From assembly GCF_021228125.1 (NCBI RefSeq), contig NZ_JAJQQS010000005.1, positions 310,001 to 374,000 on the forward strand: 64,000 bases of DNA, in the 5' to 3' direction. Position 1 is the first letter of the stretch. Each line of letters opens with the position of its first letter. The stretch comes from Streptomyces albireticuli (GTDB taxonomy: Bacteria > Actinomycetota > Actinomycetes > Streptomycetales > Streptomycetaceae). The notes under the pieces were generated by a model. The model was not told the origin of the DNA. It saw nothing but the letters and a program-made list of their open reading frames with translations, and did not search any database. The position numbers and the translations under genes were made by a program. Shown in pieces: positions 17,692 to 26,748 of this stretch.

Positions 17692-19896
17692 CTAAGCGGT
17701 CCGCCCGGTCTCCGGGGGCGCTTCCGCGTCCGGGAAGTCCGGGATATCCGGGAAGTCCGGGACGTCCGGGCCGTCCGGGAGCACGGGCGCGGTGCCGTCC
17801 GACTCGTAGATCTCGAACCAGATGTTCTTGCCCTCGCCCCGTGGGTCCACCCCCCAGGCCCCGGCCAGCAGCTCCATCAGCACCAGGCCCCGGCCCGAGG
17901 AGGCCATCTCGCCGGGGTGCCGGCGGTGCGGCAGTTCGTCGCTGGCGTCGGCCACGTCGACGCGCACCCGGCGCTCGCCGGGCGCCCCGGATATCTCCGC
18001 GACCAGCAGCGCGTCGCCGTCCGTGTGCACGAGGACGTTGGTGACCATCTCGGAGACCATCAGGACCGCCGAGTCGGCCTGGTCCTCGTCCGGCCAGTCG
18101 TACATCAGGTGGCGTATCTGCTGCCGTGCCTCCGCGATGCGCTCGGGCTCGGCCTGGGCGATGGTCAGGGCCGTGCGGCGGACCGGGCGGGCCGGGGCCT
18201 CCGGGGCGCCCACCGCCGTGGAGGCGGCCACCTGGCGGCAGAGCAGCAGGAGGGCGATGTCGTCCTCGCGGCGGTCGACGAGCGGCCCGGTGGTGTAGTG
18301 CGAGGGCGGGCCGTGGACGGCCTGGACGAGGGCGTCGGCCAGCTTCTCCAGGTTCCCGCCGTCGGTGTCCAGGGGGAAGCCCTCGACGACCTTCCGGAGC
18401 CGGGTCCAGCCGGTCTCCAGGTCGTGGCCGCCGGTCTCGATCAGACCGTCCGTGCAGACGAGCATCGTCTCGCCGGGTTCCAGGACGAGCCGGGTGGTGG
18501 GGTAGTCCGTGTCCGGGTCGATGCCCAGGGGGAGGCCGCCCGCGGTCGCCCGGACGAGCAGGGTGCCGTCGCTCAGCCGGATCGCGGGGTCGGGATGGCC
18601 CGCCCGGGCGATCACCAGGACCCCGCTGGACGGGCAGACCTCGATGTAGAGACAGGTCGCGAAGCGCGGGTCCAGGTCCTCCGGCCCGGTGCCGTTGACG
18701 CCGGCCAGGAAGCGGGAGGCCCGGGAGAGGACCGCGTCCGGGTGATGGCCCTCGGAGGCGTACGCGCGCAGGGCGATCCGCAGCTGGCCCATCAGCCCGG
18801 CGGCCCGTACGTCGTGGCCCTGCACGTCCCCGATGACCAGGGCGATCTTCCCGGAGGGCAGCGGGATCATGTCGTACCAGTCGCCGCCGACCTGGAGGCC
18901 GCCGCCGGTCGGCACATAGCGCGCGGCCACCGACATCCCGCTGATGTCCGGCTGCACCGTGGGCATCATCGAGCGCTGGAGCCCCACGGAGAGCTCGCGC
19001 TCCGATTCGTGCACGCTCGCCCGGCTCAGCGCCTGGGCCAGCATCCGGGCCACGGTGGTCAGCACCGAGCGCTCGTCGGGGGTGAAGGAGACGGGCAGGC
19101 CGAACCCGGCCATCCAGGCGCCGATGGTCTGCCCCGCGTTGATCAGCGGCAGGAAGGCCCAGGAGCGCCGCCCGAAGCGCTCGACCAGCGGCCACAGCTC
19201 CGGGAAGCGGCGCTCGTACTCCTCGGGCGAGGGGATGTAGACCGCGCGGCCGGTGCGGATGACCTCGGCGGCGGGATAGGCGGTCTCCAGCGGCATGTCC
19301 AGGAAGGGGTCCATGTCACCGGGGCCGTAGCCGTGGTGCCCGATGAGGATCACCCGGTTGGCCTCGGTGCCGAAGACGGCCAGCGCGGAGGGCTCGAAGC
19401 CCGGCATGGAGAGGCCGGCGGCCACCCGCAGCACCTCGGAGGTGGAGCGGGCCTCCGCGAGCGCCCGGCCCGCGTCCAGCAGAAACGCTTCTCTGTTGCG
19501 GCGCCAGTCGCCCGTGACGGGGGTGCGGACGGCGGAGGTGCCGGGCTGCGCGGCCGGGACCTCCTCTACGGTCCCGACGAGCAGGTAGTCCGCCCCGCCC
19601 CGGACCGGCCTGGAGCGGCTGCGCACGGTCCGCAGCACCCGGCCCTCGTCGTCGACGACCCGCAGCCGGGCCTCGGCGAGGGTGTTCTCGGCGACGGCCA
19701 GATTGATGATGCCCATGATCTCGACCCAGTCCACGGCGTGGAACCGGGCGCGGGCGGCCGACTCGGTCAGCTCCACGCGCTCCGCCGGGAGGCCCAGGAG
19801 CCGTGCGGCCTCGGCGTCGAAGGTGGCGATGCGCGAGGCGTTGTCCCAGTGCCACAGTCCCGTCGCTACGGCGGCAAGTACGTCCTCGGTGCGCAT
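17692..19896 (-). CDS. PAS-GAF-SpoIIE phosphatase with C-terminal HATPase (RsbU/RsbW-like)
   Basis: Domains in order (734 aa): PAS-like (about 1-115), GAF (about 135-295), PP2C/SpoIIE phosphatase (about 310-555, with GGDWYDM, IGDVQGHD, CTDGLIE and REDDIALL), and a serine-kinase-type HATPase_c (about 580-700, with MVSEMVTNVLVHT and GRGLVLMELLAGAWGV). The tail carries a short Pro-Asp-Phe repeat (PDFPDIPDFPD). Such fusions phosphorylate and dephosphorylate anti-sigma-factor antagonists and are abundant in Streptomyces. No membrane segment is seen, so the signal is probably cytosolic. The start is probably leaderless, with CATAAA 8 nt upstream. The gene is divergent from aspS. Confidence 0.9.
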   Translation of the reverse strand: MRTEDVLAAVATGLWHWDNASRIATFDAEAARLLGLPAERVELTESAARARFHAVDWVEIMGIINLAVAENTLAEARLRVVDDEGRVLRTVRSRSRPVRGGADYLLVGTVEEVPAAQPGTSAVRTPVTGDWRRNREAFLLDAGRALAEARSTSEVLRVAAGLSMPGFEPSALAVFGTEANRVILIGHHGYGPGDMDPFLDMPLETAYPAAEVIRTGRAVYIPSPEEYERRFPELWPLVERFGRRSWAFLPLINAGQTIGAWMAGFGLPVSFTPDERSVLTTVARMLAQALSRASVHESERELSVGLQRSMMPTVQPDISGMSVAARYVPTGGGLQVGGDWYDMIPLPSGKIALVIGDVQGHDVRAAGLMGQLRIALRAYASEGHHPDAVLSRASRFLAGVNGTGPEDLDPRFATCLYIEVCPSSGVLVIARAGHPDPAIRLSDGTLLVRATAGGLPLGIDPDTDYPTTRLVLEPGETMLVCTDGLIETGGHDLETGWTRLRKVVEGFPLDTDGGNLEKLADALVQAVHGPPSHYTTGPLVDRREDDIALLLLCRQVAASTAVGAPEAPARPVRRTALTIAQAEPERIAEARQQIRHLMYDWPDEDQADSAVLMVSEMVTNVLVHTDGDALLVAEISGAPGERRVRVDVADASDELPHRRHPGEMASSGRGLVLMELLAGAWGVDPRGEGKNIWFEIYESDGTAPVLPDGPDVPDFPDIPDFPDAEAPPETGRTA

Positions 19897-20072
19897 TGCC
19901 CCACTTTATGCGGGTATGCCGGGTAGATACCACCGATGCCGTCCGCGGCAGTAGGTAGGCTTGCACACGCGCTGCTGCGACGCTAACCCGGCGCTCCTCC
20001 AGCGCGAGACGCCTCGATCAGCGAGTTCGGCCCACGATCTCGAACACCCCTCGACCACGACTTGGATGAACG

Positions 20073-21848
20073 ATGCATCGGTACCGGTCCCACACCTGCG
20101 GCGAGCTCCGTGCGGCTGACGTCGACACCGACGTGCGACTGAGTGGCTGGCTGCACAATCGGCGCGACCTGGGCGGCATCCTCTTCATCGATCTCCGCGA
20201 CCACCACGGCCTGGTCCAGCTGGTCGCCCGCCCCGGCACGCCCGCCAACGAGGCCCTGAGCCACCTCACCAAGGAGACCGTCGTCCGCGTGGACGGCAAG
20301 GTCACCGGCCGCGGCGCCGACAACGTCAACCCCGACCTCTCCACCGGCGAGATCGAGGTCGAGGTCACCGAGGTGGAGGTGCTGGGCACCGCCGAGCAGA
20401 TCCCCTTCACCATCAACGCCGACGACGGCGTCAACGAGGAGCGGCGCCTGGAGTACCGCTTCCTCGACCTGCGCCGCGAGCGCATGCACCGCAACATCAT
20501 GCTGCGCTCCGCCGTCATCGCGTCGATGCGGCAGAAGATGACGGCGCTCGGCTTCAACGAGATGGCCACCCCGATCCTGTCCGCGACCTCCCCCGAGGGC
20601 GCGCGCGACTTCCTGGTGCCGTCCCGTCTGCACGCCGGCAAGTTCTACGCCCTGCCGCAGGCCCCGCAGCAGTTCAAGCAGCTGCTGATGATCGCCGGCT
20701 TCGACCGCTACTTCCAGATCGCCCCCTGCTTCCGCGACGAGGACGCCCGCGCGGACCGCTCGCCGGGCGAGTTCTACCAGCTCGACGTCGAGATGTCCTT
20801 CGTCGAGCAGGAGGACGTCTTCCAGGTCATCGAGAAGGTCATGACCGACCTCTTCGAGGAGTTCGGCAACGGCCGCCACGTCACCTCGCCGTTCCCGCGG
20901 ATCCCGTTCCGCGAGGCCATGCTGAAGTACGGCTCCGACAAGCCGGACCTGCGCGCCAAGCTGGAGCTCGTCGACGTCTCCGACGTCTTCGCCGGCTCGG
21001 AGTTCAAGGCGTTCGCGGGCAAGCACGTCCGCGCCCTGGCCGTCCCGGCCACCGGTGACCAGCCGCGCAAGTTCTTCGACGGCCTCGGCGACTACGCGGT
21101 CGAGCAGGGCGCGAAGGGCCTGGCCTGGGTCCGCGTGGGCGAGGAGCTGGCGCTGACCGGCCCGATCGCCAAGTTCCTCACCGAGGAGAACGTCAAGGCC
21201 CTCGCCGACCGCCTCGGCCTGGAGCCCGGCCACGCGATCTTCTTCGGCGCGGGCGAGTTCGACGAGGTCTCCAAGATCATGGGCGCCGTGCGCGTCGAGG
21301 CCGCCAAGCGCGCCGGCCAGTTCGAGGAGAACGTCTTCCGCTTCTGCTGGATCGTCGACTTCCCGATGTTCGAGAAGAACGAGGACACCGGCCAGATCGA
21401 GTTCTCGCACAACCCGTTCTCCATGCCGCAGGGCGGCCTGGAGGCGCTGAACACGATGGACCCGCTGGACATCCTCGCCTGGCAGTACGACATCGTCTGC
21501 AACGGCACCGAGCTCTCCTCCGGCGCCATCCGCAACCACGAGCCCGAGGTGATGTACCGCGCCTTCGAGATCGCCGGTTACAGCAACGAGGAGGTCGAGA
21601 AGGAGTTCGGCGGCATGCTGCGCGCCTTCAAGTTCGGCGCCCCGCCGCACGGCGGCATCGCCCCGGGCGTCGACCGCATCGTGATGCTGCTGGCCGACGA
21701 GCCGAACATCCGCGAGACCATCGCCTTCCCGCTCAACGGCAACGCCCAGGACCTGCTGATGGGCGCCCCGAGCGAGGTCGACGAGGCCCGTCTGAAGGAG
21801 CTCCACCTGTCGCTCCGCAAGGCGCCGCAGGCCAAGCCCGCCCAGTAA
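20073..21848 (+). CDS. aspS: Aspartate-tRNA ligase
   Basis: This class II aminoacyl-tRNA synthetase of 591 aa has an N-terminal OB anticodon-binding domain (about 1-105), class II motif 2 within [20 protein letters not shown], the bacterial-type GAD insertion domain (about 290-410) and motif 3 in [12 protein letters not shown]. The full length and bacterial architecture are intact. The leader is roughly 100 nt; TAGGCT at 19956-19961 could be the -10. No T-box-like structure was recognised. Transcription is closed by the stem-loop at 21869. Confidence 0.97.
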   Translation: MHRYRSHTCGELRAADVDTDVRLSGWLHNRRDLGGILFIDLRDHHGLVQLVARPGTPANEALSHLTKETVVRVDGKVTGRGADNVNPDLSTGEIEVEVTEVEVLGTAEQIPFTINADDGVNEERRLEYRFLDLRRERMHRNIMLRSAVIASMRQKMTALGFNEMATPILSATSPEGARDFLVPSRLHAGKFYALPQAPQQFKQLLMIAGFDRYFQIAPCFRDEDARADRSPGEFYQLDVEMSFVEQEDVFQVIEKVMTDLFEEFGNGRHVTSPFPRIPFREAMLKYGSDKPDLRAKLELVDVSDVFAGSEFKAFAGKHVRALAVPATGDQPRKFFDGLGDYAVEQGAKGLAWVRVGEELALTGPIAKFLTEENVKALADRLGLEPGHAIFFGAGEFDEVSKIMGAVRVEAAKRAGQFEENVFRFCWIVDFPMFEKNEDTGQIEFSHNPFSMPQGGLEALNTMDPLDILAWQYDIVCNGTELSSGAIRNHEPEVMYRAFEIAGYSNEEVEKEFGGMLRAFKFGAPPHGGIAPGVDRIVMLLADEPNIRETIAFPLNGNAQDLLMGAPSEVDEARLKELHLSLRKAPQAKPAQ

Positions 21849-21868
21849 GGCCGGCACGCGCGTACGCC

Positions 21869-21906
21869 CGAGGGCCCGGAACCGCCGATGTGGTTCCGGG
21901 CCCTCG
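21869..21906 (+). terminator. aspS terminator
   Basis: CGAGGGCCCGGAACC (21869-21883) pairs perfectly with 21892-21906 around an 8-nt loop. The same 15-base arm recurs at 22444-22458. Confidence 0.8.
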
Positions 21907-21975
21907 CGTATGCGCGGCCGTCGTCGCGCCTGTCCCCGGCCGGCCCGGGCGCCTCCCGTGGCGGCCCCGTGACCG

Positions 21976-22344
21976 TCACATCAGCGCCGTCACCAGCGGC
22001 AGCCGGGGGCAGCAGCCCGCCGCGGCGTGCACGGCGCGCGCCAGCCGCCCCTGGGTGAGCCGGCGGTTCCACAGCACGGATCGCACGCCGTACTCCGCCA
22101 CCGCCATCAGCTCCGTCTCACCGAGCTCGTCCGCGACCAGCACCACCGGCGCCCCGCCGTCCCGGGCCCGCCGGCGCAGCTCGGCCGCCGCGGCGGCGTC
22201 GTCCGCCCCCATCAGCAGGACCTCGACGTCCCCCGGCCCGCGCACCACGCGCAGCTCGGGCAGCTCCCGGAGTCTGCGTACGAAGCGGGCCCGGCTGAGC
22301 TCGTCGGTGGCGTGGACGCTCACGGTGATGCGCTTTACGAACAC
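21976..22344 (-). CDS. Orphan receiver-like domain protein, possibly a truncated LuxR-type regulator
   Basis: This 122-residue protein has an alpha/beta pattern resembling a response-regulator receiver (VEVLLMGADDA, VVLVADELGE, AEYGVRSVLW), followed by RLTQGRLARAVHAAAG. Streptomyces proteins of this type usually continue into a LuxR HTH; here the frame ends in LPLVTALM just before the aspS terminator, and no HTH is seen in any frame nearby. GTG 22344 has GAGGAAGAG upstream, so it looks expressed. It is either a true stand-alone receiver or a truncation remnant. Its two flanking terminators share an identical arm. Confidence 0.6.
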   Translation of the reverse strand: MFVKRITVSVHATDELSRARFVRRLRELPELRVVRGPGDVEVLLMGADDAAAAAELRRRARDGGAPVVLVADELGETELMAVAEYGVRSVLWNRRLTQGRLARAVHAAAGCCPRLPLVTALM

Positions 22345-22443
22345 TGCTCTTCCTCGTTCCCCGTCTTCCCCCGTGACTCGAACGTGCTCCAGCCTGCCGG
22401 GCGGGCTTCAACGAACGATTGCCGATCGATCAACGCGCATAAA

Positions 22444-22477
22444 CGAGGGCCCGGAACCGAAAGGTCCCGGGCCCTCG
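22444..22477 (-). terminator. metG terminator
   Basis: The arms CGAGGGCCCGGAACC (22444-22458) and GGTCCCGGGCCCTCG (22463-22477) enclose GAAA, with one internal mismatch. It sits 19 bp after the metG stop on the reverse strand. Confidence 0.78.
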
Positions 22478-22495
22478 TCGAGCTGTGGCGTGCCG

Positions 22496-24214
22496 TTACG
22501 CGGCGGCGTCGCCGCCCCCGAAGCGCTCACGGTAGGACTCCAGGTCCTCCTCGGTGATCTTCGCGAAGAGCACCGGCGGGACCGAGAAGGGCGTACCGGC
22601 CGGGACGAAGGTCAGGGAGCGCGCCTCGTCCGCCGTGACCCATGTGCGGGTGTCGTCGGCGAGGTCGAACGCGAGGCGCAGGGCCGACGCCGACTGCGGG
22701 ATGAAGGGCTCCGAGATCACCGCGTACAGGTGGATCAGGTTCATCGCCGTGCGCAGCGTCAGGGCCGCGGCGTCGGGGTCGGTCTTGATCTCCAGCCAGG
22801 GGGCCTTGGACTCCAGGTAGGAGTTGCCCGCGCTCCACAGGGCGCGCAGGGCCTGCGCCGCCTTGCGGAACTGCATGGCCTCCATGTGCTCCTCGTACTC
22901 CTGGAGCAGCTGGGCGATCTCCCGGCCCAGGGCGGCCTCGGCCTCACCGGCCTCGGCGCCGGCCGGGACCTCCTCGCCGAAGCGCTTCTTGGAGAAGGAC
23001 AGGACGCGGTTGACGAAGTTGCCCAGGACGTCGGCGAGGTCCTTGTTCACGGTGGCCGAGAACAGCTCCCAGGTGAACGAGGTGTCGTCCGACTCGGGGG
23101 CGTTGGCCATCATGAAGTAGCGCCAGTAGTCGGCGGGCAGCAGCTCCAGGGCGTCGTGCGTGAAGACGCCGCGCTTCTGGGACGTGGAGAACTTGCCGCC
23201 GTAGTAGTTCAGCCAGTTGAAGGCCTTGACGTAGTCGACCTTCTTCCACGGCTCGCGGGTGCCGAGCTGGGTGGCGGGGAACATCACCGTGTGGAACGGG
23301 ACGTTGTCCTTGCCCATGAACTGGGTGTAGCGGACGTCCGTCGCCTCGTACCACCAGGACTTCCAGTCGCGGTTCTCCGGGTCCTGGGCCGCCCACTCCT
23401 TCGTCGCGCCGATGTACTCGATCGGGGCGTCGAACCAGACGTAGAAGACCTTGCCCTCGGCCGCCAGCTCGGGCCAGGTGTCGGCCGGGACGGGGACGCC
23501 CCAGTCCAGGTCACGGGTGATGGCGCGGTCGTTCAGGCCCTCGGTCAGCCACTTGCGGGCGATCGAGGAGGCCAGCACCGGCCAGTCCTTGCCGTGCTCG
23601 TCGATCCACGCCTCGACCTCGCCCTGGAGCTTCGACTGGAGGAGGAAGAGGTGCTTGGTCTCGCGGACCTCCAGCTCGCTGCTGCCGCTGATGGCCGAGC
23701 GGGCGTCGATCAGGTCCGTGGGGTCGAGGACGCGGGTGCAGTTCTCGCACTGGTCGCCGCGGGCCTTGTCGTAGCCGCAGTGCGGGCAGGTGCCGACGAT
23801 GTAGCGGTCGGGCAGGAAGCGGCCGTCGGCCAGGGAGTAGACCTGGCGGATCGAGCGCTCCTCGATGAACCCGTTCTTCTGCAGCTGCCGTGCGAAGTGC
23901 TGGGTGATCTCGTGGTTCTCCGGCGAGGAGCTGCGGCCGAAGTAGTCGAAGGACAGCGCGAAGCCGTCGTAGACCGCCTTCTGGGCGTCGTGCTGCTTGG
24001 CGCAGAACTCGGCCACGGGCAGGCCGAGCTCCTTGGCGCCCAGCTCGGCCGGGGTGCCGTGCTCGTCGGTGGCACAGATGTACAGCGTCTCGCGGCCGGT
24101 CTGGCGGAGGTACCTGGCGTACACGTCCGCCGGGAGCATGGACCCCACCATGTTGCCCAGGTGCTTGATCCCGTTGATGTACGGAAGGGCGCTGGTGATG
24201 AGGTGTCGAGCCAT
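22496..24214 (-). CDS. metG: Methionine-tRNA ligase
   Basis: This class I synthetase of 572 aa has its HIGH-type motif as HLGN (18-21, after PYINGIK). A Zn-knuckle (CPHCGYDK...CENC) lies in the connective-peptide insertion, and the KMSKS-type loop appears as KFSTSQKRG. The C-terminal helical anticodon-binding domain is complete; no Trbp-like extension is present. Start ATG 24214. The complement of 24253-24258 reads TACGCT and may be the -10, giving a leader of about 35 nt. Confidence 0.96.
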   Translation of the reverse strand: MARHLITSALPYINGIKHLGNMVGSMLPADVYARYLRQTGRETLYICATDEHGTPAELGAKELGLPVAEFCAKQHDAQKAVYDGFALSFDYFGRSSSPENHEITQHFARQLQKNGFIEERSIRQVYSLADGRFLPDRYIVGTCPHCGYDKARGDQCENCTRVLDPTDLIDARSAISGSSELEVRETKHLFLLQSKLQGEVEAWIDEHGKDWPVLASSIARKWLTEGLNDRAITRDLDWGVPVPADTWPELAAEGKVFYVWFDAPIEYIGATKEWAAQDPENRDWKSWWYEATDVRYTQFMGKDNVPFHTVMFPATQLGTREPWKKVDYVKAFNWLNYYGGKFSTSQKRGVFTHDALELLPADYWRYFMMANAPESDDTSFTWELFSATVNKDLADVLGNFVNRVLSFSKKRFGEEVPAGAEAGEAEAALGREIAQLLQEYEEHMEAMQFRKAAQALRALWSAGNSYLESKAPWLEIKTDPDAAALTLRTAMNLIHLYAVISEPFIPQSASALRLAFDLADDTRTWVTADEARSLTFVPAGTPFSVPPVLFAKITEEDLESYRERFGGGDAAA

Positions 24215-24346
24215 TTCCGGCTGCTCCCTGGTCGCGGTGTACAGAGGTCTTTAGCGTATCCGAGCGCCGGCCCTGTGCTGCGCTGTCGGCTGGGCAGCAG
24301 AGGGCGCCGGCGCCCGGTGGTCCGCGGCCGGGTGGGGATCCGGCGG

Positions 24347-24607
24347 TCAGGTGCGGCTCGCGGTGGGGGGAGGTTCGGCCATCCACGCGCGCCAGGGCCT
24401 GGTGATCACCTCCCGGTAGGTGTGGTGCGAGGGGTTCCGGCCCGCGTGCCGGAAGGTCCAGCCCTGTGCGTGCGTCAGGTCCTCGACGACGGCCGAACTC
24501 TCCTCGCAGACCGCGCACTGCATGGCGTATGTGATCGGCTCCGCGTCGGGCTCCTGGTCGGGCTGGAGGGTCCAGGTGCCGAACAGGAACACCGTGCGCG
24601 CGGTCAA
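24347..24607 (-). CDS. Small DUF7848-like protein
   Basis: This 86-residue protein has CAVCEESS near residue 30 and GWTFRHAGRNPSHHTYREV, Cys and His positions that could bind a metal. It fits a small actinobacterial family seen beside XRE/DUF397-type genes. The start is TTG 24607, whose last bases form the upstream gene's TGA stop (TTGA overlap), with GGTGGGGG upstream; this implies translational coupling. The function is unknown. Confidence 0.65.
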   Translation of the reverse strand: MTARTVFLFGTWTLQPDQEPDAEPITYAMQCAVCEESSAVVEDLTHAQGWTFRHAGRNPSHHTYREVITRPWRAWMAEPPPTASRT

Positions 24608-24867
24608 AGCCCCCACCTGCTCTCGGCGTTCAGCCGGGCCACGCGGGCGCGTAGCGTCTCCGCCTCGGAGGCGGGGCGGGCGTACTCGGGAGGGCAGTCC
24701 CACTCGACGCCGCCTTGGGGAGGGCGGAGCTGGAGCCGTCCGGCGTGCCGGTCCATGACCTGCCCGAGCCGGTCGGTGCGGGTGTCGACGGCGTAGCTGA
24801 CCGGGCCCGGGGGGCCGGGCGGCGGGGGAGAGGGGGTAGGGAGCGCGGGGGGGTTTTCTTTGCTCAC
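24604..24867 (-). CDS. Small conserved hypothetical protein coupled to the DUF7848-like gene
   Basis: 87 residues: a Pro-rich N-terminus, then a compact region (SYAVDTRTDRLGQVMD, LRPPQGGVEWDCPPEYARPAS) and a C-terminal amphipathic helix (LRARVARLNAESR). Proteins of this shape are common in Streptomyces next to DUF7848 proteins and lack a known role. The start is GTG 24867 with only a weak GTAAGAG upstream. Its stop overlaps the next start. Confidence 0.6.
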   Translation of the reverse strand: MSKENPPALPTPSPPPPGPPGPVSYAVDTRTDRLGQVMDRHAGRLQLRPPQGGVEWDCPPEYARPASEAETLRARVARLNAESRWGL

Positions 24868-24933
24868 ACTCTTACGATGCCCACTGAGACGGGGCCTGAT
24901 CGGTGACCGTGCGGGTACGCAGGGTGACGTTGT

Positions 24934-25947
24934 TCAGGGTGTGGCCACGTGGCGCCGCAGGGACCGGTGTGCCCACCCCAGGAGTGCCATGACACCCAGG
25001 GTGATCGCGGCGTTGGTGGCGAATTTGGCCGCCACGGAGGGGTGGCCGAGCGGCTCGACCACGAAGGACAGCAGGGCGTTGACCATCAGTGCGGCACCGC
25101 TCGCGGCCAGTACGTGCTTTCGCCCCCAGCCCGTGCGTCCGGACCAGCGCAGGAGCAGCGCGCCGAGCACGGTGAGCAGCGCGGCGTCCGCGGCGGCGCC
25201 CGGCCATGTCGGCGGCACGTTCTGGTGGACGGCCAGGGCGACGGCGGCGCAGCACGCCACCACCCAGGGGGCCGGGGCGCGGGTGCCGGCGGGGCGTTCG
25301 GCCGGGCGGCGGCGGGGGAGGGCGAAGGCGGCCGCGCCGAGGGCGAGCGCGACGGCGGCGGTGCCGGCGGTCTGCGCGGGCGCGGCGGTGAAGTGCTCGG
25401 TGCGCAGGTGGTCCTGGTAGATGAGGGCGGCGGCCGCCAGGTAGAGCAGCGGCAGGACGATCAGGCCGGTGCGGCCGAGCCAGGGGCGGTCGGCCAGCCG
25501 GGGCACGCAGGCCTCGACGACGGCGACGGGCGCGCAGAAGCTCCAGACCATGTGGCCCACGAGGAAGTTGAGGGCCATGGCCGCGCTGATGCCGAGGCCC
25601 GGGACGAAGGTGGGGCGCAGCGTCTCCTGCCAGTCCGGTACGTCGCGGTAGTCGTCGTTGAACAGCGACTGGTCGATGATCCCGGCCTGGATCAGCCCGA
25701 ACGCGAGACCGAGCAGCAGCATCGAGGGCCAGCCGCGCCCGGTGCGCCGGACGGCCTCCCGGATCAGCACGGCGACCGTGCCGTAGAGCGGGCCGAGGAC
25801 GAGCAGTCCGGCCAGGAGCTCCTTCGGGCGGCCGATGGTGTCGCCGTAGCCGATCAGGTACTCGGCGGCGACCGGGGACAGGAGCGTCAGGCCGAGGACC
25901 GGTATCCAGCGGCGGCGGGCCCGTGCGGGCGTCGGAGGCGTCTGCAT
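24934..25947 (-). CDS. Polytopic membrane protein divergent from a TetR regulator
   Basis: This 337-residue protein has about 9-10 hydrophobic helices, including PVLGLTLLSPVAAEYLIG, LLAGLLVLGPLYGTVAVLI, VVACCAAVALAVHQNV and AAITLGVMALLGW. I do not recognise the family. It shares the 36-bp palindrome with the TetR gene, which implies it is the repressed target. -10-like TAATAA lies in the palindrome edge just before ATG 25947, suggesting leaderless mRNA. Efflux or drug tolerance is possible by analogy with other TetR-membrane pairs, but no transporter motif is visible. Confidence 0.7.
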   Translation of the reverse strand: MQTPPTPARARRRWIPVLGLTLLSPVAAEYLIGYGDTIGRPKELLAGLLVLGPLYGTVAVLIREAVRRTGRGWPSMLLLGLAFGLIQAGIIDQSLFNDDYRDVPDWQETLRPTFVPGLGISAAMALNFLVGHMVWSFCAPVAVVEACVPRLADRPWLGRTGLIVLPLLYLAAAALIYQDHLRTEHFTAAPAQTAGTAAVALALGAAAFALPRRRPAERPAGTRAPAPWVVACCAAVALAVHQNVPPTWPGAAADAALLTVLGALLLRWSGRTGWGRKHVLAASGAALMVNALLSFVVEPLGHPSVAAKFATNAAITLGVMALLGWAHRSLRRHVATP

Positions 25948-25952
25948 CGCAT

Positions 25953-25988
25953 TATTAGAGCACGCACTCTAGAGTGCGTGCTCTAATA
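25953..25988. promoter_or_regulatory. 36-bp perfect palindromic operator
   Basis: TATTAGAGCACGCACTCT (25953-25970) is followed immediately by its exact reverse complement (25971-25988). It fills the 49-bp gap between the divergent membrane-protein and TetR starts and overlaps both probable promoters, so binding should repress both genes. Confidence 0.85.
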
Positions 25989-25996
25989 TTTTTCCC

Positions 25997-26593
25997 ATGC
26001 GTACCGTCGATCCCGAACAGCACGCCCGTAAGCGGGCCCTGATCCTCCAGGCCGCGGCGCGGGAGTTCGCCGTCCACGGCGTGGACGGCACCTCCACCGC
26101 GAGCGTCTGCCGTCGCGCGGGGATCGGCTCGGGCACCCTCTTCCACTACTTCCCCACCAAGCGCGCCCTGTTCCACGCGCTGTTCAGCGACGACCTGCCG
26201 CGCAACGCCGCGGCGCGCGAGCGGGCGCTGGCCGCCGCGCGGCCCGGGGACGGCCTCGACCTGCTGGTGGACCATCTGCTCACCGACCTCGCCGACCCGC
26301 TCGTCCCGGGGCTGCTGGCGGCGGCCCTCTTCCAGGCCAACCGGGACGAGGAGTTCGCCGTGATGGTCGCGACGGACGAGGCTCTGACCCGGGACGCGCT
26401 CACCACGCTGCTGGAGCGGGCGGCGGCGGACGGGTGCCGGCCGGCGTTCCCGCCCGAGCGCCTCGCCGGGTGGATCCTGCGGCTCTCCGACGCCTGCTAC
26501 CTGGCCGCCGGCGAGGAGGGTTTCGACCCCGTGGCGCAGACCGCCGAGCTGCGCCGGATCGTCGCCGGGCTGGTGGGCCGTCCGGCGGGCTGA
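25997..26593 (+). CDS. TetR-family regulator
   Basis: This 198-residue protein has the TetR HTH at about 15-60 (ILQAAAREFAVHGVDGTSTASV, GIGSGTLFHYFPTKRALF) and a helical ligand domain. ATG 25997 follows the palindrome by 8 bp, with little room for a leader, so the mRNA is probably leaderless. The regulator most likely binds 25953-25988 and controls itself and the divergent membrane protein. Confidence 0.9.
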   Translation: MRTVDPEQHARKRALILQAAAREFAVHGVDGTSTASVCRRAGIGSGTLFHYFPTKRALFHALFSDDLPRNAAARERALAAARPGDGLDLLVDHLLTDLADPLVPGLLAAALFQANRDEEFAVMVATDEALTRDALTTLLERAAADGCRPAFPPERLAGWILRLSDACYLAAGEEGFDPVAQTAELRRIVAGLVGRPAG

Positions 26594-26748
26594 ACCGGCC
26601 CGTGCCCTGGCCCGGGGCGATTCGGAACGGCTGGATCCGGTCCTGCCGTGGCCGAGTCGGCGTGGTCGACCCGTGCCGGGGCGGCTCCTAGGGTGAGCAG
26701 CCGCCGGAACAGTCGGTGTTCCGCCGCAGCCCCGCTCCAGGAGGGTCC

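Noticed and set aside
19897..20072. T-box or other riboswitch in the aspS leader
   Set aside because: No conserved T-box sequence or specifier stem could be recognised, and actinobacterial T-boxes are mainly found before ileS.
17581..24796. Long forward frames opposite the SpoIIE-type gene and metG
   Set aside because: They lie antisense to clear domain proteins and have no motif or plausible start.
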